DNA of 64,000 nucleotides from Periweissella beninensis (GCF_016908275.1 NZ_JAFBDN010000007.1:1-64000); one strand, 5' to 3'; counted from the stretch's first letter, positions 47,113-56,876 are shown. Program-made: numbers and translations. Notes: generated by a model not told the origin, from the letters alone.

Positions 47113-48216
47113 TTGTTAATGGCTTATGATCAATTGAATACCTTAATAGCTGCTAGTCAAATATTGACCACGGGCCCTTATTTTTGTCCAATTTGTCAAC
47201 AACCAGTGATAAAGCGGGTTGGTCTTTATAAAGTTGCTCATTTTGCACATTATCAAAAAGCCTGTCTAGAAGCTAATGTTAGCGAAGGCGAAACAGTTGA
47301 ACATTTAAAAGGTAAATTACAATTAGTTGAATTTTTTAAAGATCATTATCAAACTAGTTTAGAAGTTTACTTTCCACAAATTAAACAACGTGCTGATTTG
47401 CTATTACAAAATAAAGAACGCAAAATTGCGATTGAATTTCAATGTAGTCCAATCAGCTTGACTAAATTAATGGAGCGTACGAGTGGCTATCAACAACTAG
47501 GGATATCAGTTATTTGGATTTTAGGGCAACGCTACTTTAATCAGTTAAATAAAGAAAGTGTCTTAACTAAATTTGGTACATTAGTGAATCATAAAGTGAT
47601 TGTTTTAGCGTGGGATATTAGGCTAAAGTATTTAAAAATTATCGCTGGTTTAGCAAAATGTGATTTTCAAAAAATATTGCTTATTACACGGCAAGTGCAA
47701 ACATACGAACAATATTATCAAGCATTAATGGCTATCAAACAGTTAAAGGTTAATTTACAAATCAATGCAACCTTACGAGCTAGACATGCTTTGAAATGGG
47801 CACAGTATATTTATCGCGGATCACAACAAAAGACAGTTAAAAGGTGGGCTTATCGTGACGGTTGTCAATTAGTTGGTGCGCCGTGGCTTGTTCATGCGAC
47901 AGTCAAAATGCCATTGGGACTGAAGTGTTTACAAGCTGAATGGCGTTGTCAAAATATTTTAAATTTACAGCAGTATCAAATTGGAGAAGTTATTTCCCTG
48001 ATGGAGTTAAAAAAAAGATGGCTACGGCCTGTTGATTGGTGGCCAATGCGCCCTGACCTACTTGTAGCTAGTCAAATGAGGTTAATGGATCAGATGATAA
48101 CTGATTTAGTGGTAGTTGGCGTTTTAAGACCGGTTAACACGACGCATGTTGAATATATAGCTAAACCGCAATGGTTTAAAAATTTAGATAAGAAATATCA
48201 ATCATATAAAAATTAA
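47113..48216 (+). CDS. coiA: Competence protein CoiA
   Basis: A 367-residue CoiA-like protein, a nuclease-fold factor needed for recombination during transformation in streptococci. An N-terminal zinc-type motif FCPICQQP (24-31) with a later HFAHY is followed by a PD-(D/E)xK nuclease-like core with EHLKGKLQL, RADLLLQN and IAIEFQCSPI (about 115-124). The start is TTG 47113 because homologues begin ML.A and AAGGGGG is 10 nt upstream; ATG 47119 is the alternative. Its presence with mecA and spx suggests at least a partial competence apparatus. Confidence 0.85.
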   Translation: MLMAYDQLNTLIAASQILTTGPYFCPICQQPVIKRVGLYKVAHFAHYQKACLEANVSEGETVEHLKGKLQLVEFFKDHYQTSLEVYFPQIKQRADLLLQNKERKIAIEFQCSPISLTKLMERTSGYQQLGISVIWILGQRYFNQLNKESVLTKFGTLVNHKVIVLAWDIRLKYLKIIAGLAKCDFQKILLITRQVQTYEQYYQALMAIKQLKVNLQINATLRARHALKWAQYIYRGSQQKTVKRWAYRDGCQLVGAPWLVHATVKMPLGLKCLQAEWRCQNILNLQQYQIGEVISLMELKKRWLRPVDWWPMRPDLLVASQMRLMDQMITDLVVVGVLRPVNTTHVEYIAKPQWFKNLDKKYQSYKN

Positions 48217-48275
48217 ATCTTGATGAGAGTGTTTTTGTGGTAAGATAGATATTATCAATATTTTGGAGGAATAAT

Positions 48276-50090
48276 ATGTCAGAAGTTAAGCAACTACCTA
48301 CACGTGATGAAGTGCCAACCGCGCAAACATGGGATTTAGCAAAAATTTTTGTTGATGATAATGCTTGGGAAGAAGCTGTTAAAAAAATTAAAGCTGAATT
48401 AGTTACTACCGAACCATTTATCGGCCATTTAGCTGATGATGCCAAAACTTTATTAGCAGCTACTAAGGTTATTTTAGAAATAACACGAGAAATTGAAAAA
48501 ATCTATGTGTATGCCTCGATGAAATCAGATCAAGACACCGCCAATGCTAAATACTTAGGTTATAGTACTAAAGCTGGTGCGCTATGGGCTCAAGCGAGTG
48601 CGGCAATTGCCTTTTTTGAACCAGAAGTAATTGCAATTGATGAAAAACAATTAGCAAGTTTTTTAGCCAGTGATCAAGAATTAGCGGAATATACGATGTT
48701 CTTTGCTAATATTACCAAAGCACGCGGGCATGTTTTATCGCCAAATGAAGAAAAACTACTTGCTGGAGCCAGCGATATTTTTTCCGCATCTGAAAATACA
48801 TTTGGAGTCTTAGATAATGCTGATTTAAAATTTGGTGTCGTTCAAGATGAAGATGGGAATGATATTCAACTATCAAATGGAGTATATGCTCGGCACTTAG
48901 AGTCAACAAATCGGGCAGTTCGTAAGCAAGCATTTGAAACTTTATATGCTAGTTATGAACAATTCCAACATACCTTTGCTTCGACATTATCACAACATGT
49001 GCATGGTCATAATTATTTAGCGCGCGTACACAATTACAACTCAGCCCGAGAATCTGCTTTAGCCGGTAATAACATTCCAGAAGCAGTTTATGACACATTA
49101 GTAGCACAAGTTAATCAACATTTACCATTGCTCCATCGCTATGTAACGTTGCGGAAAAAATTATTAGGGGTTGAAGAATTACATAGTTATGACTTATATA
49201 CACCAATTACTGGTGAAGCATCATTAACTTTTGACTATCAAGCGGCGCAAGCAGAAGCCTTAAAGGCATTAAAACCACTAGGTGATGATTATTTAGCAAT
49301 TGTGCAAGAAGCCTTTGATAATCGATGGATTGATGTAACTGAAAATAAAGGAAAACGTTCGGGGGCCTATTCAGGTGGGGCTTATGATACCAATCCGTAT
49401 ATTTTACTTAATTGGCAAGATAATTTAGATAATTTGTTTACGTTAGTTCATGAAATGGGCCACTCAGTACATTCATACTTAACTAGACATAATCAACCAT
49501 ATCAGTATGGTGATTATACGATCTTTTTAGCTGAGATTGCATCAACCAGTAATGAAAACATTTTAACGGATTATTTATTAAAAACACAAACTGATCCTAA
49601 AGTGCGGGCTTATATTTTAAATCATTATTTAGATGGGTTTAAAGGTACTGTTTTCCGCCAAACTCAGTTTGCAGAATTTGAACATTGGATTCATGAACAA
49701 GATGCTAATGGAGAAGCACTAACAGCTGATGCTATGAGTGATTTTTATGCTGATTTAAATCAAAGATATTATGGTACGACATTAGTGGCTGATCCTGAGA
49801 TTGCGTTAGAATGGTCGCGCATTCCGCATTTTTACTACAATTACTATGTTTACCAATATGCCACGGGAATGTCAGCTGCAACGACATTAGCTCATAATAT
49901 TACAACTGGTGTACCAGGAGCTGTTGATGCTTATAAGACATATTTAAAAGCGGGTAATTCAGATTTTCCAATTAATGTGATGAAACAAGCAGGTGTTGAT
50001 ATGACGGCACCGGATTATTTAGACGAAGCATTTGCAGTATTTGAACAACGCTTAAATGAATTGGAAGCTTTGCTAGCTGAAAATAATTAA
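48276..50090 (+). CDS. pepF: Oligoendopeptidase F
   Basis: A 604-residue M3B zinc peptidase that cuts oligopeptides of roughly 7-17 residues in the cytosol. The zinc motif HEMGHSVHS is at about 392-400 with the third ligand Glu in LAEIASTSNE about 25 residues later. Length is normal. Start ATG 48276 with TTGGAGG upstream. It follows coiA by 59 nt, as in other Firmicutes. Confidence 0.95.
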   Translation: MSEVKQLPTRDEVPTAQTWDLAKIFVDDNAWEEAVKKIKAELVTTEPFIGHLADDAKTLLAATKVILEITREIEKIYVYASMKSDQDTANAKYLGYSTKAGALWAQASAAIAFFEPEVIAIDEKQLASFLASDQELAEYTMFFANITKARGHVLSPNEEKLLAGASDIFSASENTFGVLDNADLKFGVVQDEDGNDIQLSNGVYARHLESTNRAVRKQAFETLYASYEQFQHTFASTLSQHVHGHNYLARVHNYNSARESALAGNNIPEAVYDTLVAQVNQHLPLLHRYVTLRKKLLGVEELHSYDLYTPITGEASLTFDYQAAQAEALKALKPLGDDYLAIVQEAFDNRWIDVTENKGKRSGAYSGGAYDTNPYILLNWQDNLDNLFTLVHEMGHSVHSYLTRHNQPYQYGDYTIFLAEIASTSNENILTDYLLKTQTDPKVRAYILNHYLDGFKGTVFRQTQFAEFEHWIHEQDANGEALTADAMSDFYADLNQRYYGTTLVADPEIALEWSRIPHFYYNYYVYQYATGMSAATTLAHNITTGVPGAVDAYKTYLKAGNSDFPINVMKQAGVDMTAPDYLDEAFAVFEQRLNELEALLAENN

Positions 50091-50157
50091 GGTACTCCTA
50101 TAAAGCAAGTAACATAGCTTATTTAGTTGTACTTTTAGTTTCGCTTAAAAGAAAAGA

Positions 50158-50260
50158 CGCTTTGTTACATGATACTGATAGTCTAAAAAGTAAATAAGTG
50201 ATAAGCAATTAATTCAAAATATGGGTTAGTTGCTTTTTGTAATTTACGACAAAAAATGTT
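50158..50260 (+). repeat. Dispersed noncoding repeat, copy 3 (diverged, about 100 bp)
   Basis: This stretch aligns along its whole length with the minus strand of 61-163: a diverged 27-nt core (50160-50187), a spacer, a hairpin GCAATTAATTC / GGGTTAGTTGC (50204-50234) with T-run, then GTAATTTACGACAAAAAATG against GTAATTTATCGCAAAATATG. It probably also acts as the pepF terminator. Confidence 0.55.
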
Positions 50261-50363
50261 TTTTTGAATAATTAGTTACAATATTTTTTCATGTTTTATC
50301 TTGTTAAGGAGATTAAGTTAGGCTTACAATAAAAAAGCATTATGAAAAGAGTTAGGGGAATTT

Positions 50364-51167
50364 ATGGCACATTTTATACAACAAGTTATTATCCTTATTC
50401 CCGTGGGGATATTGGCCGGCATTTTGAGTACAGTTACTGGCCTAGCTTCACTAGTTTCATATCCAGCATTATTAGCATTAGGTTTGCCACCAATTGTAGC
50501 GAATGTAACGAATACTACAGCGTTAGTGATGACTGGTATTGGCTCAGGGCTTGCATCAAAAAAAGAATTACGGGGGCATGGTGACGAATTATTAAAAATT
50601 TTAGTAATTGCTGTCATGGGAAGTTTACTCGGGTGTGTCTTATTATTAGTCGCACCAGCTAGTGTCTTTGAACATGTAGTACCGTTTTTAATTTTTGTAG
50701 CTGGGATTTTACTGCTTTTGAAAGCCCGACAGAAAATTGTACCACCAGTTAAGATTAACGGTGTTGTGCATAATGCCCAAAACGCAATACCGATGACTAA
50801 AAGGACCCAAATACTGTTTAATGTGGGGATTTTTTGTATCGGTGCGTATGGGGGGTATTTTGGTGCAGCAGCTGGTGTACTTATGCTAGCATTGTTAGCG
50901 TTTGAGGCTAAGAATGAATTTCCAGTGTATAATGCCATTAAAAATGTTGTACTTGGTGCTTGTAATATTGTATCAACGACAATCTATACCTTTACGGCGC
51001 ATATCAATTGGCAAGTTGCGGTTGCAATGGGGATCGGGTTATTGATTGGTGGCTATATTGGACCATATATTGTGAGATTAGTTCCTGCACGTTTATTACA
51101 AATTGTAATTGCATTTGGTGCATTTGGTTTGGCAATCGATTTATTTGTGAAAGCTTTTTTTAATTAA
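50364..51167 (+). CDS. TSUP-family permease (TauE/SafE)
   Basis: A 267-residue integral membrane protein with eight predicted helices and the TSUP pattern: an N-terminal GILAGILSTVTGLASLVSYP repeat echoed by the second-half GAYGGYFGAAAGVLMLALL. The family exports or imports sulfite, sulfonates or organic acids; the substrate is not predictable here. Start ATG 50364 with AGGGGAA upstream. Single gene between a repeat and a giant palindrome. Confidence 0.85.
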   Translation: MAHFIQQVIILIPVGILAGILSTVTGLASLVSYPALLALGLPPIVANVTNTTALVMTGIGSGLASKKELRGHGDELLKILVIAVMGSLLGCVLLLVAPASVFEHVVPFLIFVAGILLLLKARQKIVPPVKINGVVHNAQNAIPMTKRTQILFNVGIFCIGAYGGYFGAAAGVLMLALLAFEAKNEFPVYNAIKNVVLGACNIVSTTIYTFTAHINWQVAVAMGIGLLIGGYIGPYIVRLVPARLLQIVIAFGAFGLAIDLFVKAFFN

Positions 51168-51290
51168 CGTAGAATGAATTCGATTATTAGAATTGGTGTC
51201 TCATCAAAATCAGCGTTAATAGGAAGTACCTTTAAAAGGATAAGATATATTTACCCATTTAGCGATTATGTGCCGTTTAAAAAAATTTAC

Positions 51291-51351
51291 AACAAAGGTA
51301 GCAGTGCTAAAATAACTTAAATTAAGTTATTTTAGCACTGCTACCTTTGTT
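51291..51351. terminator. 61-bp perfect palindrome between convergent genes
   Basis: Arms 51291-51320 and 51322-51351 are perfect 30-bp reverse complements around one central base. It lies between the TSUP gene and a convergent minus-strand gene, where a bidirectional terminator is expected, but there is no long T-run and the stem is far longer than needed. It may be a terminator or a mobile palindromic element. Confidence 0.7.
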
Positions 51352-51386
51352 ATATCATTTGAAGTGAATTATCGATATGGTAAAAT

Positions 51387-51866
51387 TTATTTTTTGAAAA
51401 AACCAGTTGCTTTACTAATGGTATTTAATAAGTCGTTAGTATTATCAATTTCGTCATTTTCAAAAGCAGCCGCAATTGAAAGCCCCATTAGCTCGGTAAA
51501 AGCAACGGCAACAGAGGCATTCATGGTTGCCCCTAAGACGGTGCCAACCCCGGGAATAATTTTAATAATATTACCGGCGACTGACCGGGCAACTGAAGTA
51601 GTGGCAATTGCGGTTAAGACCCCTTTAATTGCACCATCGGAGATTCGATTACCATAAGCCCGATAAATAGCCGCGATCATGGCACTCTGAATTGGTACTA
51701 ATAAAGTAGCATCGGTAAAGGGAATTGGACTAGCTGCCACCCCCGCAGCAGCAATAGCCGCGGTATGCACTGCTTTTAAGGCGCTGGTGTTAGTAATACC
51801 GGTTAAATTGGCCTTTTTAAGTAATTTATTATCAAGTTTAGCTAATTTTTTTGCGTTTAAGTTCAT
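51387..51866 (-). CDS. DUF697-like hypothetical membrane-associated protein
   Basis: A 159-residue Ala-rich protein. The segment AAIAAAGVAASPIPFTDATL with following QSAMIAAIYRAYG (about 36-70) recalls the DUF697/YcjF-type helical domain; a second hydrophobic stretch around 98-130 (IKIIPGVGTVLGATMNASVA) follows. Function unknown; it is likely membrane-associated. Start ATG 51866 with GGGGGA upstream on the minus strand. Convergent with the TSUP gene across the palindrome. Confidence 0.6.
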   Translation of the reverse strand: MNLNAKKLAKLDNKLLKKANLTGITNTSALKAVHTAAIAAAGVAASPIPFTDATLLVPIQSAMIAAIYRAYGNRISDGAIKGVLTAIATTSVARSVAGNIIKIIPGVGTVLGATMNASVAVAFTELMGLSIAAAFENDEIDNTNDLLNTISKATGFFKK

Positions 51867-52082
51867 TATCAGTCCCCCACTAATTTATAATTAGCATATC
51901 ATATAAACACTAAAAATATTAATTTAAAGTATCAATGTTACTAAAAATAAGGCTAGGATATCTTGAATACTTATCTAGTAACTTTAAAAAGTGCTAGTTA
52001 TTAAATAATAATAGTACCCATAGTTCCTAAAAGTGTGATAATGTTTTAATTAAATTTAAAAGGAGCAATTTAAATTAGTAAC

Positions 52083-52343
52083 ATGAAATTTAACGATTAT
52101 TGGAAAAAATCAGCTTTACAGCAATATTCAAAATTCTTTCGAGGGCTATACTTACTTTTTTGGCCAGTTCTTTTAGTTATTTTGATTACAGTTATGACGG
52201 GGCTTTTTAACCACGTAATTGCCTTAGTTGCCACCATTTATGTGGCAATATTTATGCTTACTTTTTTTATTGAAAGTATGCATAAATTTGTTAAAACCTC
52301 ATATGAGCATAAACAAAATAAGGCTAACCAACATAAATACTAA
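52083..52343 (+). CDS. Small membrane protein, unknown
   Basis: An 86-residue protein with two hydrophobic segments (about 24-43 and 46-66) and basic ends. It is not recognised. AAAGGAG lies about 18 nt before the ATG, further than usual, so the start may be a nearer non-ATG codon. It stands alone between the DUF697-like gene and a convergent DenV-like gene. Confidence 0.5.
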   Translation: MKFNDYWKKSALQQYSKFFRGLYLLFWPVLLVILITVMTGLFNHVIALVATIYVAIFMLTFFIESMHKFVKTSYEHKQNKANQHKY

Positions 52344-52385
52344 TTTTGGTAATTAAAAAAGCCGCCTAAAGGGAGCTAACGGAAA

Positions 52386-52748
52386 TTATAGATAGATATC
52401 CTTGTTAGCTAAGTTATCAAGACATACTTGTAAATAATTTTGATTATGTTCAGGATAAATAGGGGTAGTTAACGGTACTGCAGGTAAGGTGGTATATGGT
52501 AAACATGTTTTACCACGGTAAAGGGGATCATACCAATGCTGATCTGGTCGATAACCACGTTTTTGCATTTCCGCTAAAACAAGTAAATGAAATTGGAACA
52601 ATTTATATGGTGAATGCAAAAAGACATAATTTACCGTAGCGTGGTTTTTAGCCCAACCGTTGCCACGTAAAGCAGCTAGTTCACGATGTTGACCAAGTAA
52701 CTGTTGGCGCGGTAACTTTGTAATAAGTGCTTCATGCCATAATCTCAT
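52386..52748 (-). CDS. TIGR02328 / DenV-like (pyrimidine dimer DNA glycosylase family) protein
   Basis: A 120-residue protein with MRLWHEALITKLPRQQLLGQ at the N-terminus, then HRELAALRGNG and HSPYKLFQFHLLVLAEMQKR, a pattern matching the TIGR02328 family related to T4 endonuclease V (PF03013). In DenV the N-terminal residue and an early Glu do catalysis; here a Glu lies in HRELAAL. Whether it is an active glycosylase is unknown. The start at 52748 fits homologues; a TTG at 52757 has a closer AAAGGA site. Confidence 0.7.
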   Translation of the reverse strand: MRLWHEALITKLPRQQLLGQHRELAALRGNGWAKNHATVNYVFLHSPYKLFQFHLLVLAEMQKRGYRPDQHWYDPLYRGKTCLPYTTLPAVPLTTPIYPEHNQNYLQVCLDNLANKDIYL

Positions 52749-52891
52749 AAATATCAACTAGTCCTTTATAATTAGAATTTATTTACTAATTGTAATACAG
52801 AAAAGTACGGCAAATCAAATTATTAAACTAAATTATTAACATCCAATTTTTGCTCTAATAGTGTTAGAAAATAAAAAATTGAGGCTATTAT

Positions 52892-53946
52892 ATGACGAAA
52901 ATCTTATTGTTTATTGGAGCATTACTATTATTAAGCTTGCTATGGTGGGTAACCATTCAACTTTGGCAAAAACATAAATTGAATTTAGTTTTTGGCTTTT
53001 GTTTTTTTAGGATTGTTTGCTGGTAGTTTAGGATATTTATATTGGCTTATTCTTAATGTCAAAAATCCATTAATCACGAAATTTTTATGGATGCCATTGA
53101 TTTCGGTTTTAAGTTTTATTGTGATGTTGTTTTTTGCATACCAATTGCTATTATTATGGAATGCATAGGTTGTTTGGCGTAAAGAAAGCCATAACTTAGG
53201 GAATTCATTAACCTTATTAGCAATCTTTGTTATACTATTGCCCATTGTCAGAGTCGTAACCAATCGTTACTTTTTGGGGACGATGGTCACCTTTTTAACA
53301 ACGACTGTCATTATGTTATTGGGTTATGCAATGCTATTGTTTTTAAACTTTTTAGTTGTGCTGGCTTTATATCAAAAAAGTCGCATCAACCAACATGTTG
53401 ATTTTATTATTGTGTTGGGTAGTGGCTTAATTGGCGGCACAAAGGTGCCACCACTATTAAGACAACGCATTAACAAAGCTATTGATATTTATGATACGCA
53501 AAAGGAGCGTGGCGAAACAGCGCCTAAGATAATTTTATCAGGGGGGCAAGGAGGGGATGAAAAAATCCCAGAGGGGCAAGCGATGTTAAAGTATGCCGTG
53601 ACGCATGGTGTCGCGCAAACAGATGCAATTGCTGAGGATAAATCAAAAAACACCTACGAAAATATGCAATTTTCGAAAGTTATTATTGATGAAATGGCCC
53701 CCAAAACAGCTAATATAATCTTTGTTACTAGTAATTACCATACTTTTCGTGCTAGTCGCTTAGCCAAGCAAGTTGGTATCGACATTGAGGGAATCGGGGC
53801 CCCAGTATCATTTTTCTTCTTACCAAATGCGATTATTTGTGAATTTATTGCCATATATGCACCTAAAAAAGAACTCAAGTCGCGATGGGGTATTAGTCAT
53901 CTTACTTGCAGCAATTGTTACGGTCTTAAATATGGGAATTGGTTAA
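52892..53946 (+). pseudogene. Broken YdcF/SanA-type (DUF218) membrane protein
   Basis: Reading from ATG 52892 gives membrane segments, then a frame break in a T-run near 53002-53010, after which the correct frame continues (GLFAGSLGYLYW) to an in-frame TAG at 53166-53168 (one base from a Leu codon). The DUF218 domain follows intact: FIIVLGSGLIGG, ILSGGQGG, EDKSKNTYEN and TSNYHTFRA. A second break lies in an A-run near 53864-53870, after which another frame encodes the expected last helix (GVLVILLAAIVTVL) to the stop at 53946. Three lesions indicate a dead gene, although a 244-residue fragment from 53238 remains open. Confidence 0.8.
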
Positions 53947-53980
53947 ATGGTGTTTGTGCCAAGGAATTCTAACAAGAGAT

Positions 53981-54020
53981 AAATAACCGAATGTCATTTA
54001 AAAATGGCATTCGGCTATTT
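53981..54020. terminator. Bidirectional terminator
   Basis: CCGAATGTCATTT (53987-53999) pairs with AAATGGCATTCGG (54002-54014) with one mismatch, flanked by A/T-rich arms. It lies between the YdcF remnant and convergent gpx. Confidence 0.8.
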
Positions 54021-54049
54021 GCACTAGGACGTTTTAGTAAGATAAACCC

Positions 54050-54523
54050 TCAGGTTTCACTAAGCGCAGCGATAATTAGTTTCTCCATTTTAGCGGGTTT
54101 AGTAATTGGTGCATAGCGATGTAAGATGGTACCATCTCGGGCAATTAAAAATTTGGTGTAATTCCATTTGATGGGCCCTGTTTGCGACTGTGTTTTCAAG
54201 TATGTGAATAATGGATCAGCATTTTCACCGTTGACTAAAAGCGGTTTAGTAATTGGAAAGGTTACCCCAAAATGAAGTTGGCAATAATTTTTTATTTCGG
54301 CAGAATTAGTTAGTTCTTGATGAAACTGATTAGAAGCACAGCCAATTATGACTAACCCTTGCTCATGATAGGTTTGATACAACGCTTGTAAATCGGAGAG
54401 TTGTGGAGCAAGCCCACATTTACTAGCGGTATTAACAATTAATAAAACTTTATTTTTATAATCGAAGAGTGAAATTGGGGAGCCATCCATTTCAGTTAAG
54501 GTAAAATCATAAATTGTTGGCAT
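54050..54523 (-). CDS. Glutathione/thioredoxin peroxidase (GPx family)
   Basis: A 157-residue Cys-type peroxidase reducing hydroperoxides. The peroxidatic Cys is C36 in NTASKCGLAPQ; partner residues Gln (SNQFHQE) and Trp with Asn (KWNYTKF) are present. The Cys often found just before NQF is Ser here, so the resolving thiol must be elsewhere (C89 or an external thiol). The start at 54523 has GAGG about 7-8 nt upstream. Monocistronic, with a cre-like box about 75 bp upstream. Confidence 0.9.
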   Translation of the reverse strand: MPTIYDFTLTEMDGSPISLFDYKNKVLLIVNTASKCGLAPQLSDLQALYQTYHEQGLVIIGCASNQFHQELTNSAEIKNYCQLHFGVTFPITKPLLVNGENADPLFTYLKTQSQTGPIKWNYTKFLIARDGTILHRYAPITKPAKMEKLIIAALSET

Positions 54524-54595
54524 AAAAGACCTCGTTATTAGCAAGTTTAATTATTAACTTAAAATGATCATAAACCAAACAAAATGAAAATCCAA

Positions 54596-54609
54596 TGAAA
54601 ACGCTTACG
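54596..54609. promoter_or_regulatory. cre-like box between gpx and opuA
   Basis: TGAAAACGCTTACG agrees with the CcpA consensus TGWAANCGNTNWCA at all but the last position. It lies about 75 bp before gpx and 220 bp before the opuA operon. Confidence 0.4.
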
Positions 54610-54829
54610 ATTTAATAATTACTAAATTAATTAATAAAATGGTAAAATTAAATTAAGTATAAGCAGTTACTTAATTTGAAAAATCTGAAAAAATTTAAAT
54701 TAGCTATAATCGGCTATATCTAGCTAAGTAGACCGTGTTACTCAATGATAACTTATTTGACAAGGATTATAATTATATGTTTATCATAGATAGATAGGTA
54801 TGAGTAATTTTTCAACAAGGGGGGCTTTA

Positions 54830-56023
54830 ATGACAATTGAGGTAGAAGTAAAAAACGTGACTAAAATTTTTGGCAAACAGCTAGCAAAGGCCAAAAAATT
54901 GGTACGTGAAAATAAAAGTAAAGAAGATATTCTTGCTCAAACTGGGGCGACGGTAGGCGTTGATCGCGCAAGCTTTACGATTAAACAAGGTGAAATTTTT
55001 GTGATTATGGGGTTATCAGGGAGTGGTAAATCAACACTGATTAGAATGATTAATCAGTTAATACCAGCAACTGATGGTCAAATCTTGATTGACGGTCAAG
55101 ACTTAACCAAGTTAAATAAGCAAGAAATGATTGCTTTACGGCGTAAAAAAATGAGTATGGTTTTTCAAAACTTTGCGCTATTTCCAAATTATACGATTAT
55201 TCAAAATGTTGCCTTTGGCTTGGAAATTAAAGGTAAAGATAAGGCCCAAAGAGAAGCACGAGCGCATGAAGCATTAGAATTGGTGGGGCTAAAGGGATAT
55301 GATGACCAATATCCTAATCAATTATCTGGTGGTATGCAACAAAGAGTTGGCTTAGCGAGAGCGTTGGCTAGTGATACGGATATTTTGCTGATGGATGAAG
55401 CTTTTTCAGCACTAGACCCCTTGAATCGGAAAGAAATGCAAGATGAGCTATTACGCATTCAAAGTGAACTACATAAGACAATTATTTTTATTAGTCATGA
55501 TTTAAATGAAGCATTAAAATTAGGTGATCATATTATGATTATGCGTGATGGGCAAGTGATTCAAACTGGAACGCCTGAGGAGATTTTAACACAACCGGCT
55601 GATGATTATGTGGAGCGTTTTATTGAAGATGTTGATCGCTCACGGGTGTTAACAGCTGCTAATGTAATGATAAAGCCTGCCATGGTGAACATTGAAAAGT
55701 CAGGGCCACGGACGGCTTTAAGAGAAATGCGCGAAAATAATACCTCATCGATTTATGTCATTGACAATCAACAACGCTTTATTGGGATGGCCGATGCTCG
55801 GGATGTCATTGAATTGGTTAGAAAACAGCAAAAAGATTTAGGTCAGGTTTTGCAAAAAGATGTGCCAACAACGAATCCTGACACACCAATCAAAGAATTA
55901 ATGTCAGAGATTTCAACAACGCCAATTCCGTTTGCAGTTCTTGATGAGCGGGAACATTTGTTGGGGATTATTGTCAGAGGGGCTGTGTTAGGTGCTTTAG
56001 CTGGGGATGGGGTGACTGAATAA
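54830..56023 (+). CDS. opuAA: Glycine betaine/proline ABC transporter, ATP-binding subunit
   Basis: A 397-residue ATPase of the OpuA/ProV type. Walker A GLSGSGKST is near 61-69, the signature LSGGMQQRVGLARA near 165, Walker B ILLMDEAFSALDP near 186, and a pair of CBS domains (about 275-390) serves as ionic-strength sensor in OpuA. It powers uptake of compatible solutes under osmotic stress. The start at 54830 has AGGGGGG upstream; 54800 is a less likely in-frame ATG. First gene of opuAA-AB-AC, overlapping opuAB by one base. Confidence 0.94.
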   Translation: MTIEVEVKNVTKIFGKQLAKAKKLVRENKSKEDILAQTGATVGVDRASFTIKQGEIFVIMGLSGSGKSTLIRMINQLIPATDGQILIDGQDLTKLNKQEMIALRRKKMSMVFQNFALFPNYTIIQNVAFGLEIKGKDKAQREARAHEALELVGLKGYDDQYPNQLSGGMQQRVGLARALASDTDILLMDEAFSALDPLNRKEMQDELLRIQSELHKTIIFISHDLNEALKLGDHIMIMRDGQVIQTGTPEEILTQPADDYVERFIEDVDRSRVLTAANVMIKPAMVNIEKSGPRTALREMRENNTSSIYVIDNQQRFIGMADARDVIELVRKQQKDLGQVLQKDVPTTNPDTPIKELMSEISTTPIPFAVLDEREHLLGIIVRGAVLGALAGDGVTE

Positions 56024-56859
56024 TGGATATTTTAATCGCAAAACTACCGGTAGCCGATTGGATAAATGATTTTGTTAAATGGTTATCAGGCTTTACGGGC
56101 TTTTTTAATGGAGTGACCAATTTTATTGGTGCTATTGCCAATATGTTTCAATGGGTCTTTGACCTAATTCCAATTTGGTTATTCTTTGTTTTGATTTTAG
56201 GCTTAACATTTTATGTTAAACGTAATGATAAAAAATGGGGTCTTTTAATTTTTGAATTATTGGGATTACTTTTCATATGGAATATGGGATATTGGCGTGA
56301 TATGACACAAACGCTAACGCTAGTTTTGACCTCATGTCTAATTGTCTATGTCATTGGTATTCCACTGGGAATTTGGATGGCAAAGACCCAGTGGGTTAAT
56401 ATGGTTATGCAACCGGTCCTTGATTTTATGCAGACCATGCCAGCCTTTGTGTACTTGATTCCCGCGGTGGCGTTTTTTGGTATTGGGACCGTACCGGGAG
56501 TTATTGCGTCAGTAATTTTCGCCATGCCACCAACAGTAAGAATGACGAACCTAGGAATTAGGCAAGTCCCAGTCGATTTAATTGAAGCTGCTGATTCATA
56601 TGGTTCAACCAGTTGGCAAAAATTATTTAAGGTGCAATTACCATTAGCCCAGTCAACGATGATGGCCGGGATTAACCAATCTTTAATGTTAGCTTTATCA
56701 ATGGTTGTAATTGCCTCAATGATTGGTACATTGGGCTTAGGAACACAAGTTTACTTTGCGGTTGGTCGAAATGACGCCGGGGCTGGATTTACCGCGGGTC
56801 TTTCAATCGTTATTTTGGCAATTATTCTTGATCGGATAACGCAATCATTAAAGAAGTAG
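56023..56859 (+). CDS. opuAB: Glycine betaine/proline ABC transporter, permease
   Basis: A 278-residue permease with an N-terminal amphipathic segment and about six membrane helices; the inner-membrane transport motif with EAADSYGSTSWQKLFKVQLP (about 191-210) contacts the ATPase. Unlike lactococcal OpuABC, it is not fused to the binding protein, which is the next gene. The start ATG overlaps the opuAA stop (TAATGG). Confidence 0.94.
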   Translation: MDILIAKLPVADWINDFVKWLSGFTGFFNGVTNFIGAIANMFQWVFDLIPIWLFFVLILGLTFYVKRNDKKWGLLIFELLGLLFIWNMGYWRDMTQTLTLVLTSCLIVYVIGIPLGIWMAKTQWVNMVMQPVLDFMQTMPAFVYLIPAVAFFGIGTVPGVIASVIFAMPPTVRMTNLGIRQVPVDLIEAADSYGSTSWQKLFKVQLPLAQSTMMAGINQSLMLALSMVVIASMIGTLGLGTQVYFAVGRNDAGAGFTAGLSIVILAIILDRITQSLKK

Positions 56860-56876
56860 GTAAGGGGGAAGAAGCG

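Noticed and set aside
50324-50938. Minus-strand frame of 204 codons opposite the TSUP permease
   Set aside because: It is an antisense shadow; the plus-strand frame has the TSUP motifs and a ribosome site.
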